A stretch of 9,751 nt of DNA, from NCBI GenBank assembly GCA_003506635.1, contig DNZB01000128.1:17422-27172 (forward strand). The letters are read 5' to 3'. Shown here one piece after another: positions 1 through 6,172 of the stretch. The notes beneath the pieces were generated by a model. It worked only from the letters and a program-made list of their open reading frames with translations. It ran no database searches and was not told where the DNA came from. The stretch is from Parvularcula sp. (GTDB lineage Bacteria; Pseudomonadota; Alphaproteobacteria; Caulobacterales; Parvularculaceae). Made by a program: the position numbers and the translations under genes. Position 1 is the first letter of the stretch, and each line of letters opens with the position of its first letter.

Positions 1-217
1 CGCGGACGAGGGACGATGACATAGGCGGGGATAAGACCTTCAATGCGCCCGCCATCGCGGGCGAGGGGGGACAGCGAAGGCCGTGCCAACCGACAAGGCG
101 TGCGTCGGGCCGGCGAAAGAGCTCATGAATTCAATGGATAAGGCAAAGGCCGCGCTCCGACGCCCGCTCCTCTGGCGCTGCGCGCACTGCCGTTACTGCC
201 GGGAAAATCCTGCCGCC

Positions 218-232
218 TTAACGAAACCTTTA
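218..232 (+). promoter_or_regulatory. Probable CtrA binding site upstream of fliX
   Basis: The sequence reads TTAA, seven bases, then TTTA, one mismatch from the CtrA consensus TTAA-N7-TTAA. It lies 46 bases before the fliX start. CtrA is the alphaproteobacterial cell-cycle response regulator that switches on early flagellar genes in Caulobacter, so the placement fits. The match is short and could arise by chance. The rest of positions 1-277 shows no gene I can support. Confidence 0.45.
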
Positions 233-277
233 TGACCGCGCGCGCATTGTCGCGGGCGGAATTTAATTGGTGTAAGG

Positions 278-676
278 ATGATCCGTGTCACGGGACCGGT
301 CGGCGCAGGCGGCGCGGCGTCGGCGATCGGGCCACGCGGCGCAAGCGGCGGCGGCGATTTTCGGGTGACGGACGCGGCCTCGCCGGGCGCCGCCGCCGCT
401 GGCCCGACAGCGTCCGCCGCGGCGCTTGGCGCTCTTATCGCGCTACAGGGTGAGACCGGCGGGCGGCGGCGCAATCGCGCCGCAGCGGAGCGCATGCTGA
501 TGTTGCTGGAACGGTTGCGCGACGGTCTCCTGAGCGGGCGAATCCCGGTTTCCGACCTCGAAGGTCTCGCAATTGCTGCAAGTGCGAAATTGGATGATCC
601 CGATCTGGAAATCTCGGCCCTTTACGCCGAAATCGCGCTTCGCGCGCGCGTCGAGCTTGCGAAACTTGGCCGTTAG
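278..676 (+). CDS. fliX: FliX, flagellar assembly regulatory protein
   Basis: This encodes 132 residues, close to the usual FliX size. In Caulobacter, FliX is a membrane-associated protein that couples completion of the early flagellar basal body to activity of the sigma54 activator FlbD. Three features point to the family: the start MIRVTGP, a low-complexity Gly/Ala-rich stretch (about residues 8-50), and a conserved alpha-helical C-terminal half. That half includes ALQGET, the helix around residues 69-84 with DGLLSG, and the ending ELAKLGR. The ATG at 278 has TAAGG directly before it, closer than normal for a ribosome binding site, but it gives the typical family N-terminus. A CtrA-like site lies upstream and a dksA homologue follows on the same strand. 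The identification rests on recalled family motifs and is fairly secure. Confidence 0.85.
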   Translation: MIRVTGPVGAGGAASAIGPRGASGGGDFRVTDAASPGAAAAGPTASAAALGALIALQGETGGRRRNRAAAERMLMLLERLRDGLLSGRIPVSDLEGLAIAASAKLDDPDLEISALYAEIALRARVELAKLGR

Positions 677-771
677 GCTGCGCCGAAATCGCCTGACGCG
701 CATCGCATCCCCTTCAGATTTGAGTTCATTTGGCGCTCGCCTTGGGGATTTTCGGGCGCGATTTTTGCGTC

Positions 772-800
772 TTGAGCGGGCCGGACGGCGCGATTATAGA
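772..800 (+). promoter_or_regulatory. Predicted sigma70-type promoter of the dksA gene
   Basis: A -35 box TTGAGC (772-777) and a -10 box TATAGA (795-800) are separated by exactly 17 bases. Transcription would begin near 807, leaving about 50 bases of leader before the GTG start at 857. It lies in the 180-bp gap after fliX, so dksA can be transcribed independently of the flagellar gene. This is a prediction from consensus only. Confidence 0.5.
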
Positions 801-856
801 GGCCGCGCAAACGGGAGCCGTAACGCCTGTTGGGTGTAGAAAGGCGGGTAGGGGAC

Positions 857-1297
857 GTGGCTGCGAAGAAGAAAAATTCAGCGACGGCGATCGATCTTAA
901 AGATTACCGGCCGTCGGAAAAAGAAGAGTTCATGAACGAGCGCCAGAAGGAATATTTCCGGCGCAAGCTTATGGACTGGAAGAATGATATCCTCAAGGAA
1001 AGCAAATACACGCTCGAGCAGCTGCAGGAGGAAAGTCTTCATCTGCCCGATCTCGCCGATCGCGCGTCGAGCGAAACGGATAAGGCGATCGAACTTCGGA
1101 CACGCGACCGGCAGCGCAAGTTGATTGCGAAAATCGATTCGGCGCTTCGCCGTATTGAGACCGGCGAATACGGCTTCTGCGAGGAAACGGGCGAGCCGAT
1201 CGGTATTCGCCGGCTCGAAGCGCGTCCGATCGCAACCTTGTCGCTCGAAGCGCAAGAACGCCATGAGCGCGCCGAAAAAGTGCATCGCGACGACTAG
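857..1297 (+). CDS. dksA: DksA/TraR-family RNA polymerase-binding regulator
   Basis: DksA enters the RNA polymerase secondary channel and, with ppGpp, adjusts transcription of rRNA and amino-acid genes. From the GTG at 857 the protein has 146 residues, close to the 151 of E. coli DksA. An N-terminal helix and coiled coil (about residues 25-102) carry the DxxDxA tip motif as DLADRA (65-70). The globular region then shows the family signature GEYGFCEETGEPIGIRRLEA (103-122). Only one zinc-finger cysteine remains (Cys108); the other three positions read Thr111, Ser129 and Ala132, so a normal four-cysteine zinc site cannot form. DksA proteins with fewer cysteines are known in alphaproteobacteria and some remain functional. 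An upstream TTG (831) would add nine residues, but GTG 857 has purine-rich AAAGG and AGGGG stretches before it and gives a typical N-terminus. A promoter lies at 772-800. Confidence 0.88.
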   Translation: MAAKKKNSATAIDLKDYRPSEKEEFMNERQKEYFRRKLMDWKNDILKESKYTLEQLQEESLHLPDLADRASSETDKAIELRTRDRQRKLIAKIDSALRRIETGEYGFCEETGEPIGIRRLEARPIATLSLEAQERHERAEKVHRDD

Positions 1298-1357
1298 GCG
1301 TCGGTCGGCAAGCGCGCTTTGGCGAGTGCTGGTCCCGGTTTTCGCGAGCCGGAGCGC

Positions 1358-1373
1358 GGCGCGCTAACGCGCC
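1358..1373. terminator. Possible hairpin between converging genes
   Basis: GGCGCG and CGCGCC pair around the four-base loop CTAA in the 157-bp gap between the converging dksA and nadR-like genes. The all-GC six-base-pair stem could act as a bidirectional terminator, but no T-run follows on either strand, so termination is only suggested by position. Confidence 0.25.
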
Positions 1374-1454
1374 TATCGGCGCCGTACGCGCCAAAGGACG
1401 ACGCTGGCGCCCGTCGCAGCAGAATAATCAAACGTACTGCAAGCCGGGGGCGCG

Positions 1455-2450
1455 TCAGTCGCGCATGAAGTCGAAGCGCTGCTGCGCAGCCTCGATGGCC
1501 CGACAGCGCCGGAAGTCGAAGTCCTCGCCGCTGATGATATCGTAACGCGCGCCAAGACGCTTGAGACGCCTTTCGGCCTCGTCAAAGAAAAATGCGCGGG
1601 TCGCCGGGTCGCCGGCATAGCGAACGCCGTCCTGCGCCCAGGCGATGTCCGGCGCCAGAATCAAATAATGATCGGCAAGCGTCTCCCGCTCGATTTTCTC
1701 CAATGCCGGCGCGACCGCCCCGACAAGGAACTCTGACCAGACGGCGGTCTGCACCGCGTCGGTGTCTTCGATAAGAAGGGGGTCCGCGAGACTTTGAATC
1801 GCTTCGCGCATGGCGCGGTGCGTCTCGGCGAGCGTGACAAGATCCTCTGAATGCCAATTCCTGCCTTGCTTGTACGCGACGTCATAGGTCCGGCCGTATT
1901 CCGGCATTGCGCGCGTCTGAAAACTGTCGGCGAGCGCGGCAGAAATCGTCGTCTTTCCGGTGCTTTCGGGGCCGAGAAACGTCAGCCGCTTCTGGAAAAA
2001 GGGGCGGACCTCGCGCGGTAGATGGGCCCAATGCGCGTGCGGCGCTTCGTACAGCGCCGAGCCTGAAACAGGGATCGCCTTGCGTTCAGGGTCGACAAGC
2101 ACGGGAACAGCGCCCAGCGCCTCGGCGAGGCGAAAGACATAATGCTCGGAGGCGAACACGTGGGTCGGCGGAGCGGGCAGCGCGTTCAGGATCGCCGTTC
2201 GCCAAATCTCCCAAAAATCCGGATGATCTTCAGGCGCTTGGGGCAGATCGCGGTGGAGGTGAATGACCCCGGCGCCGGGCGACATTTTTCGCATCCAATC
2301 GAATCGTAGCGCGCCGCGAATGGGCGCTGCGTCAGTCGAACACACCAGCACGAAGGTCTCATCCGTCATGGCGAGGGCGGTCTCGACAAGAAATCGATGC
2401 CCCGCATGCGGCGGCAGGAACTTGCCGAGGACGAAGCCGCGCCGGATCAA
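1455..2450 (-). CDS. nadR: NadR-like NMN adenylyltransferase / ribosylnicotinamide kinase
   Basis: This bifunctional NAD salvage enzyme phosphorylates nicotinamide riboside to NMN and can adenylate NMN to NAD. The first half (about residues 1-150) is a nucleotidyltransferase domain with GKFLPPHAGH (9-18), which contains the HxGH ATP-binding motif. The second half is a P-loop kinase with GPESTGKTT (160-168) and PEYGR (183-187). The E. coli NadR DNA-binding domain is absent, so this is an enzyme and not a repressor. The start is TTG at 2450, preceded by GGAGGGG at a six-base spacing; it overlaps the pnuC stop in TTGA, which indicates translational coupling. An open frame continues upstream to 2675, but only inside pnuC. 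The motif that usually reads like SGTxIR appears as SGSALY (129-134), losing the Arg, so adenylyltransferase activity may be weak. The length is 331 residues. Confidence 0.86.
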   Translation of the reverse strand: MIRRGFVLGKFLPPHAGHRFLVETALAMTDETFVLVCSTDAAPIRGALRFDWMRKMSPGAGVIHLHRDLPQAPEDHPDFWEIWRTAILNALPAPPTHVFASEHYVFRLAEALGAVPVLVDPERKAIPVSGSALYEAPHAHWAHLPREVRPFFQKRLTFLGPESTGKTTISAALADSFQTRAMPEYGRTYDVAYKQGRNWHSEDLVTLAETHRAMREAIQSLADPLLIEDTDAVQTAVWSEFLVGAVAPALEKIERETLADHYLILAPDIAWAQDGVRYAGDPATRAFFFDEAERRLKRLGARYDIISGEDFDFRRCRAIEAAQQRFDFMRD

Positions 2451-3055
2451 ACTTCGCCCCTCCGCCGACGGAAGGTCCGGCGCCAGCTGAAAAATCCGGC
2501 CGCCGACATGAGGAGGAACGCGGCGTAGAGCGCTGCCGTCGGCGCGAGGCCCTTTACCAAGAAAAGCCCGATCGCCAGCGCATCGACTGCAATCCAGACG
2601 AGCCAGTTTTCGAGAAAGCGCCTCGCCATCATCACCTGAGCGCAGATGCTGAGGCTTGTGATCGATGCGTCCCAATAGGGGTGAGTTGAATCTGTAAGGC
2701 GGTCGAGCCCCGCGCCGAGCGCCGCGCCTCCGATGAGCGCCGCCATGCCATAACCGGCCGCGGCTGCGCCGATGCGACGGACAATGACAAGACCGTCCTC
2801 TTCCCGCGACTGCAGCCAGCTCCGCCAGCCGTAAATCTGGATCGCGAAAAAGAAGACCTGCAACCCCGCATCCGCATAAAGCTTCGCCTCAAAAAAGATG
2901 AGGGCATAAAGCGTCACCATCGCGAGTCCGAATGGGTAGTTCCAGACGCTTCGCCGGATCAGCAAGGCGATGTTCAATAGGCCGAGCGCCACGGCCGCGA
3001 TCTCGATCGTCCGCCCGCCCGCCATCGCCCACAAAAAATCGATCGCCCCGTCCAT
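2447..3055 (-). CDS. pnuC: PnuC-family nicotinamide riboside transporter
   Basis: This is an inner-membrane facilitator of 202 residues, a normal PnuC size. It contains about seven hydrophobic segments. The signature region WNYPFGLAMVTLY (38-50) is followed by LYADAGLQVFFFAIQIYGW (59-77). The C-terminal WIAVDAL (154-160) and TAALYAAFLLMSAAGF (173-188) are typical of the family. The basic tail RRTFRRRR would lie in the cytoplasm. PnuC carries nicotinamide riboside by facilitated diffusion, and intracellular phosphorylation by the NadR-type kinase encoded just downstream traps it; this neighbour favours PnuC over the thiamine-specific relative PnuT. The ATG at 3055 gives a family-like N-terminus, although the only purine stretch (GAGG) is very close to it. 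An in-frame ATG at 3157 would add an unlikely 34-residue Pro/Lys-rich extension. I found no convincing TPP riboswitch upstream. Confidence 0.87.
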   Translation of the reverse strand: MDGAIDFLWAMAGGRTIEIAAVALGLLNIALLIRRSVWNYPFGLAMVTLYALIFFEAKLYADAGLQVFFFAIQIYGWRSWLQSREEDGLVIVRRIGAAAAGYGMAALIGGAALGAGLDRLTDSTHPYWDASITSLSICAQVMMARRFLENWLVWIAVDALAIGLFLVKGLAPTAALYAAFLLMSAAGFFSWRRTFRRRRGEV

Positions 3056-3303
3056 GCCTCGGCGACTTAGCGGGAACTGACAGGGGCGGGATAGAGTGCT
3101 CCCTTTTTCAGGTTGCCAGGGCTGCGTTGCTTTTTGCGGATGCTTTTCTGTTTTCAATGCCTCCGCACGCTAGAAAATTCCCGATTGCCGCCCATTTCGC
3201 ATAGGGTGATGCAACCTTGGCTTGCGGCCCCAGAATTTCCGTTCTGAGACCAGGGTTATTTAATCTTGCATGTGATTCTCGCGTTAGCTACCCTCCAAAA
3301 TTG
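3056..3303. promoter_or_regulatory. Divergent control region between pnuC and the metal-uptake genes
   Basis: These 248 bases must hold the promoters of both the pnuC-nadR operon and the DUF2946 gene. A small inverted repeat, CAGAA-N6-TTCTG (3231-3246), and the AT-rich GGTTATTTAATC (about 3253-3264) are the most operator- or promoter-like parts. I cannot assign a clear Fur, Irr or RirA box, nor a clear -35/-10 pair. Confidence 0.35.
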
Positions 3304-3735
3304 ATGGGTCTTCGAAGCGTCAATCGTCAGCGTATCGTCTTGGTCGCAGTGTTGGCGATGGCGGCTGCGCTTTTCCTGCGCGCGCTCATTCCCATCGGTT
3401 ACATGGTCTCCTTCAATGGCGACGCCTTCGCATTGATTCCTTGCGAGGGCGTGACGCGCATCGCATTTGCTGGCGCCGCCGGGGCTTCGGCGCATCATCA
3501 ACATCACTCTGCCGGCCATGATCAGGGAGGCTTAGAACATGAACCGGCGCAGCCTTCGACTCATTACTCGGCCTGCCCTTTCGCCACGAGTTGCTGCGCC
3601 GTCAGCGTCGCACCGGCTGGTGTGCCTGCACCCTCCCTGCAGCCGGCAAGCGAAGTCATTTCGCTCGTTCTGCGCTATTTGGCGGTTTATCACGCGCGCC
3701 CATTTCTGGCGCGCGCGCCACCCTTGGTCGCCTAG
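3304..3735 (+). CDS. DUF2946 family small secreted or membrane protein, His/Cys-rich
   Basis: The protein has 143 residues of no established function. Residues about 9-33 form a signal peptide or membrane anchor (hydrophobic VLVAVLAMAAALFLRALIPI), followed by the family-typical GYMVSF and a Cys in IPCEG. The middle is rich in histidine (SAHHQHHSAGH, with further His after it) and then has CPFATSCCA, a potential metal-binding arrangement. DUF2946 genes are often found beside TonB-dependent metal receptors, including copper receptors, and here the next gene is such a receptor. I infer a periplasmic metal-handling role; the metal is unknown. ATG 3304 was chosen because it directly precedes the basic-plus-hydrophobic leader. 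The frame is open upstream to a TTG at 3217, but that extension is not leader-like. No good ribosome binding site is visible. Confidence 0.72.
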   Translation: MGLRSVNRQRIVLVAVLAMAAALFLRALIPIGYMVSFNGDAFALIPCEGVTRIAFAGAAGASAHHQHHSAGHDQGGLEHEPAQPSTHYSACPFATSCCAVSVAPAGVPAPSLQPASEVISLVLRYLAVYHARPFLARAPPLVA

Positions 3736-3811
3736 CGCGCTCTCGCAGTTAGCAACTCCGCGTCTTGCTTTCAGCGCATTGCTCTGCAGGGACCGCAGCT
3801 CTTAATTCGCA

Positions 3812-3845
3812 GCAGCCCGCGGCTTGATCCCGGCTGCCGCTTTTT
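3812..3845 (+). terminator. Possible rho-independent terminator after the DUF2946 gene
   Basis: GCAGCC (3812-3817) pairs with GGCTGC (3832-3837), and five T residues begin at 3841. An alternative stem, GCGGC (3819-3823) with GCCGC (3836-3840), ends directly at the T-run. Either fold gives a GC hairpin followed by TTTTT, 77 bases after the stop of the DUF2946 gene. It could end that transcript or attenuate read-through into the receptor gene. Confidence 0.4.
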
Positions 3846-3917
3846 ACCCCATCAAAGCGAGACGATCGGATACGGCGTGCCGGGTCCTGCTCGTCCAATC
3901 AATCAGCTAACCCTGTT

Positions 3918-3956
3918 CGCATCGGCGCAGTCCGCCCGACATCGAAATCCGATGCG
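3918..3956 (+). repeat. Inverted repeat in the leader of the receptor gene
   Basis: CGCATCGG (3918-3925) is the exact reverse complement of CCGATGCG (3949-3956), with 23 bases between. A competing smaller hairpin, CATCG-AAATC-CGATG (3940-3954), uses part of the right arm. The structure lies 30 bases before the receptor start codon, so it could be an operator or two alternative leader folds. No known riboswitch class is recognisable. Confidence 0.35.
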
Positions 3957-3985
3957 CGGCCGCCAAACACCATGAGTGACTGAGC

Positions 3986-6160
3986 ATGAAAAACCAGACT
4001 GAATTCTCCGCTACCGCCGCCACGCGTTCAAGATCGAATTTCAATGTGAAGACCTTGATCCCAAGGGCGCTTATTTACGCCAGCGCCGCGGCGATTCCAG
4101 CTGTCGCCGCCGCGGAGGCTCCTACGCGAGCGGACAACATTATTGTCACCGGCCGCAAGCTCAGCGGCGGGGATTTCGGCGAGAAGTCCGGCATACCGCT
4201 GGACCAGGTGCCTCAGGGCGTACAGGTGCTGATCGCCGAAGACCTTATCGAGCAGAATGTTCGCAGCATCGGCGACGCGCTGCGCTCCGTGCCTTCTGCG
4301 AATATCGGCGCGCCGAGAACGTCTGCGTTTCAGAGCTTTTCGCTCGAAATCCGCGGCTTTCTCGCCGACCAGATGCGCAACGGCGTGCGCCAGCGCTATT
4401 TCGAGGATGTTGACGCATCGGCGACTTCGAACATCGAGCGTATTGAGGTGCTCAAGGGACCGTCTTCGGTCTTGTTCGGCCAGTCGGCGCAAGGCGGAAT
4501 CATTTCGATTGTGACCAAGCGCCCAGAGCGCGAATTCGGCGGGAGCTTGTGGACGACATTTGGGACATTCGACCAGAAGCTCGGCGGCTTCGACGTGACC
4601 GGCCCAATCAGTGAGAGCGCCGGCCTCTATTTCCGGGCGAACGGCGAAATCGAGCGGTCGGGCACCTTCGTCGATTTTCAGGACATCGATCGTGAGAACG
4701 CATCGTTTTCCCTAACCTGGAACGCGTCTAAAGAGGTGACGGCGTATCTCGTAACGGAATGGGTCGAACGCCGAACGAAGCGCAATCCCGGCCTGCCGGT
4801 CGTCGGCACGATCATTTCGAACGGCGTCGCGGAAATCCCGCGCGAACGGTTTCTTGGCGATCCCGGCCGCTCCGATCTGGAAGCGTTCGCGCCGCTCGTA
4901 CAGACTTGGGCTGACATCAAGCTTGCCGCGAACTGGACGCTGACGCCGCGCTTTTCCTATTCCGGCTTTGACACAAATTTTACGCAGTTGCGCGTCCGGT
5001 CGGTTCAAGCAGATGGCGTGACAGTCAATCGCAACGGCCGGTTCGGCAAGGAAGACGACAATTATACGATTGGGCAGATCGATCTCGCTGGCGAGTTCAA
5101 GACGCTCGGCGTTCGTCACAGTCTGCTTGCCGGCGTCGAATATGATCGCGAATTCGCCACCTTCACGCAGGAGAATATCGCTTCGGTTCCCCCGATCAAT
5201 GCGCTGGCGCCGGTCTACGGAGTCGTCGGCCCTCGCCCGTTCAATTTCGCCTTCCGGCTCGAGGATAAGATCATCGGCGTCGCCTTCTACGCTCAAGACA
5301 TTGTCGATATCACTTCGCGCCTTAGCCTCATTGCGGGGCTGCGTCACTCGCGTTTCGATCAGACTTTTGCGTTCAGTGACGACCCTTTGATCGATGCGGC
5401 GGATATTTCAGAAGGTGAATTCGATCACACGAACTACCAGCTTGGCGGAACCTATAAGTTCAATGATCGCTGGTCGGCGTTTGGCGGATATTCGACCGGC
5501 TTTGACATTGAATCGACGGCAGGCGGTCGTACGCGCAACGGCGCGCCGTTCGATCCTGAGGAATCTGATCAGTTTGAGGCTGGCGTGCGCCATTCAAGCG
5601 CACAGTGGCGCGCAAGCGCGAGCCTCTTCCAGATTCGTCGCAGGAATCTCCTGACGGCCGATCCGATCGATCCGGATTTCTCCATCCAGACCGGGGAGGT
5701 GCGGGTGCGCGGCGTCGAGTTCGAAGGAGCCTGGAGCCCGCTTGAGGATCTCTTGCTGCAAGGAGGCTACGCCTTCCTCGACAGTGAAATCACCCAAAGT
5801 AATAATGGTGATGTCGGTCAGGACTGGGAAGAAACGCCGAAGCACCAGGCGAACATCTTCCTGCGCTATGATATCCCGCAGACGCCGCTGCAGGCGCGCA
5901 TCGGCGCAAACTATGTCGGTCGGCGGCAATTCAGCAATGCGGACGTCGATCTCTTCAACGGACTGATCGCTAATTCGATAATCATGCCTGACTACGTGAC
6001 CGTCGATCTTGGCGCGGCGGCGACGCTTTCGAAGTTTCGCATCGACCTCGCGTTGAGGAATCTCTTTGACGAGACATACTACACACGCGAGTTCAACGAC
6101 TTCTCGGTCTTCCCGGGCGAGCCGCGGCAATTCAGCGCCCGCCTCTCCGGCAATTTCTAG
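3986..6160 (+). CDS. TonB-dependent siderophore-type outer-membrane receptor
   Basis: This 724-residue protein is an energy-dependent outer-membrane transporter driven by TonB-ExbBD. A long signal peptide (about residues 1-43; hydrophobic core ALIYASAAAIPAV) precedes a TonB box, NIIVTG (51-56). The plug domain (about 65-180) shows the family signature SNIERIEVLKGPSSVLFGQ (148-166) and then GIISIVTKRP (171-180). The remainder is a 22-strand type beta barrel that ends in aromatic Phe after RLSG, as expected for outer-membrane insertion. The sequence fits the siderophore-receptor group, but the substrate cannot be read from it; an Fe-siderophore is likely and copper or another chelate is possible. 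The PepSY gene 12 bases downstream and the DUF2946 gene upstream support metal uptake. ATG 3986 has a weak ribosome binding site; a three-codon ATG-AGT-GAC-TGA precedes it. No clear Fur box is visible. Confidence 0.9.
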   Translation: MKNQTEFSATAATRSRSNFNVKTLIPRALIYASAAAIPAVAAAEAPTRADNIIVTGRKLSGGDFGEKSGIPLDQVPQGVQVLIAEDLIEQNVRSIGDALRSVPSANIGAPRTSAFQSFSLEIRGFLADQMRNGVRQRYFEDVDASATSNIERIEVLKGPSSVLFGQSAQGGIISIVTKRPEREFGGSLWTTFGTFDQKLGGFDVTGPISESAGLYFRANGEIERSGTFVDFQDIDRENASFSLTWNASKEVTAYLVTEWVERRTKRNPGLPVVGTIISNGVAEIPRERFLGDPGRSDLEAFAPLVQTWADIKLAANWTLTPRFSYSGFDTNFTQLRVRSVQADGVTVNRNGRFGKEDDNYTIGQIDLAGEFKTLGVRHSLLAGVEYDREFATFTQENIASVPPINALAPVYGVVGPRPFNFAFRLEDKIIGVAFYAQDIVDITSRLSLIAGLRHSRFDQTFAFSDDPLIDAADISEGEFDHTNYQLGGTYKFNDRWSAFGGYSTGFDIESTAGGRTRNGAPFDPEESDQFEAGVRHSSAQWRASASLFQIRRRNLLTADPIDPDFSIQTGEVRVRGVEFEGAWSPLEDLLLQGGYAFLDSEITQSNNGDVGQDWEETPKHQANIFLRYDIPQTPLQARIGANYVGRRQFSNADVDLFNGLIANSIIMPDYVTVDLGAAATLSKFRIDLALRNLFDETYYTREFNDFSVFPGEPRQFSARLSGNF

Positions 6161-6172
6161 GCGGAGGCACGG

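Noticed and set aside
1..126. Divergent minus-strand flagellar gene (such as flgI) at the left edge
   Set aside because: The ATG at 126 reaches a stop after 24 codons, and no signal peptide or FlgI motif appears in any frame.
174..191. Sigma54 promoter before fliX (TGGC...CTGC)
   Set aside because: The distance between the GG and GC elements is wrong for a -24/-12 promoter.
2451..2675. Upstream extension of the NadR-like frame to an earlier start
   Set aside because: It lies wholly inside pnuC in another frame, has no family similarity, and the TTG at 2450 has a strong ribosome binding site.
3200..3265. TPP-riboswitch-like CTGAGA near GGGTGATGC
   Set aside because: The conserved GGAT and AUGCC-type elements are missing, and it is on the + strand, not in the pnuC leader.
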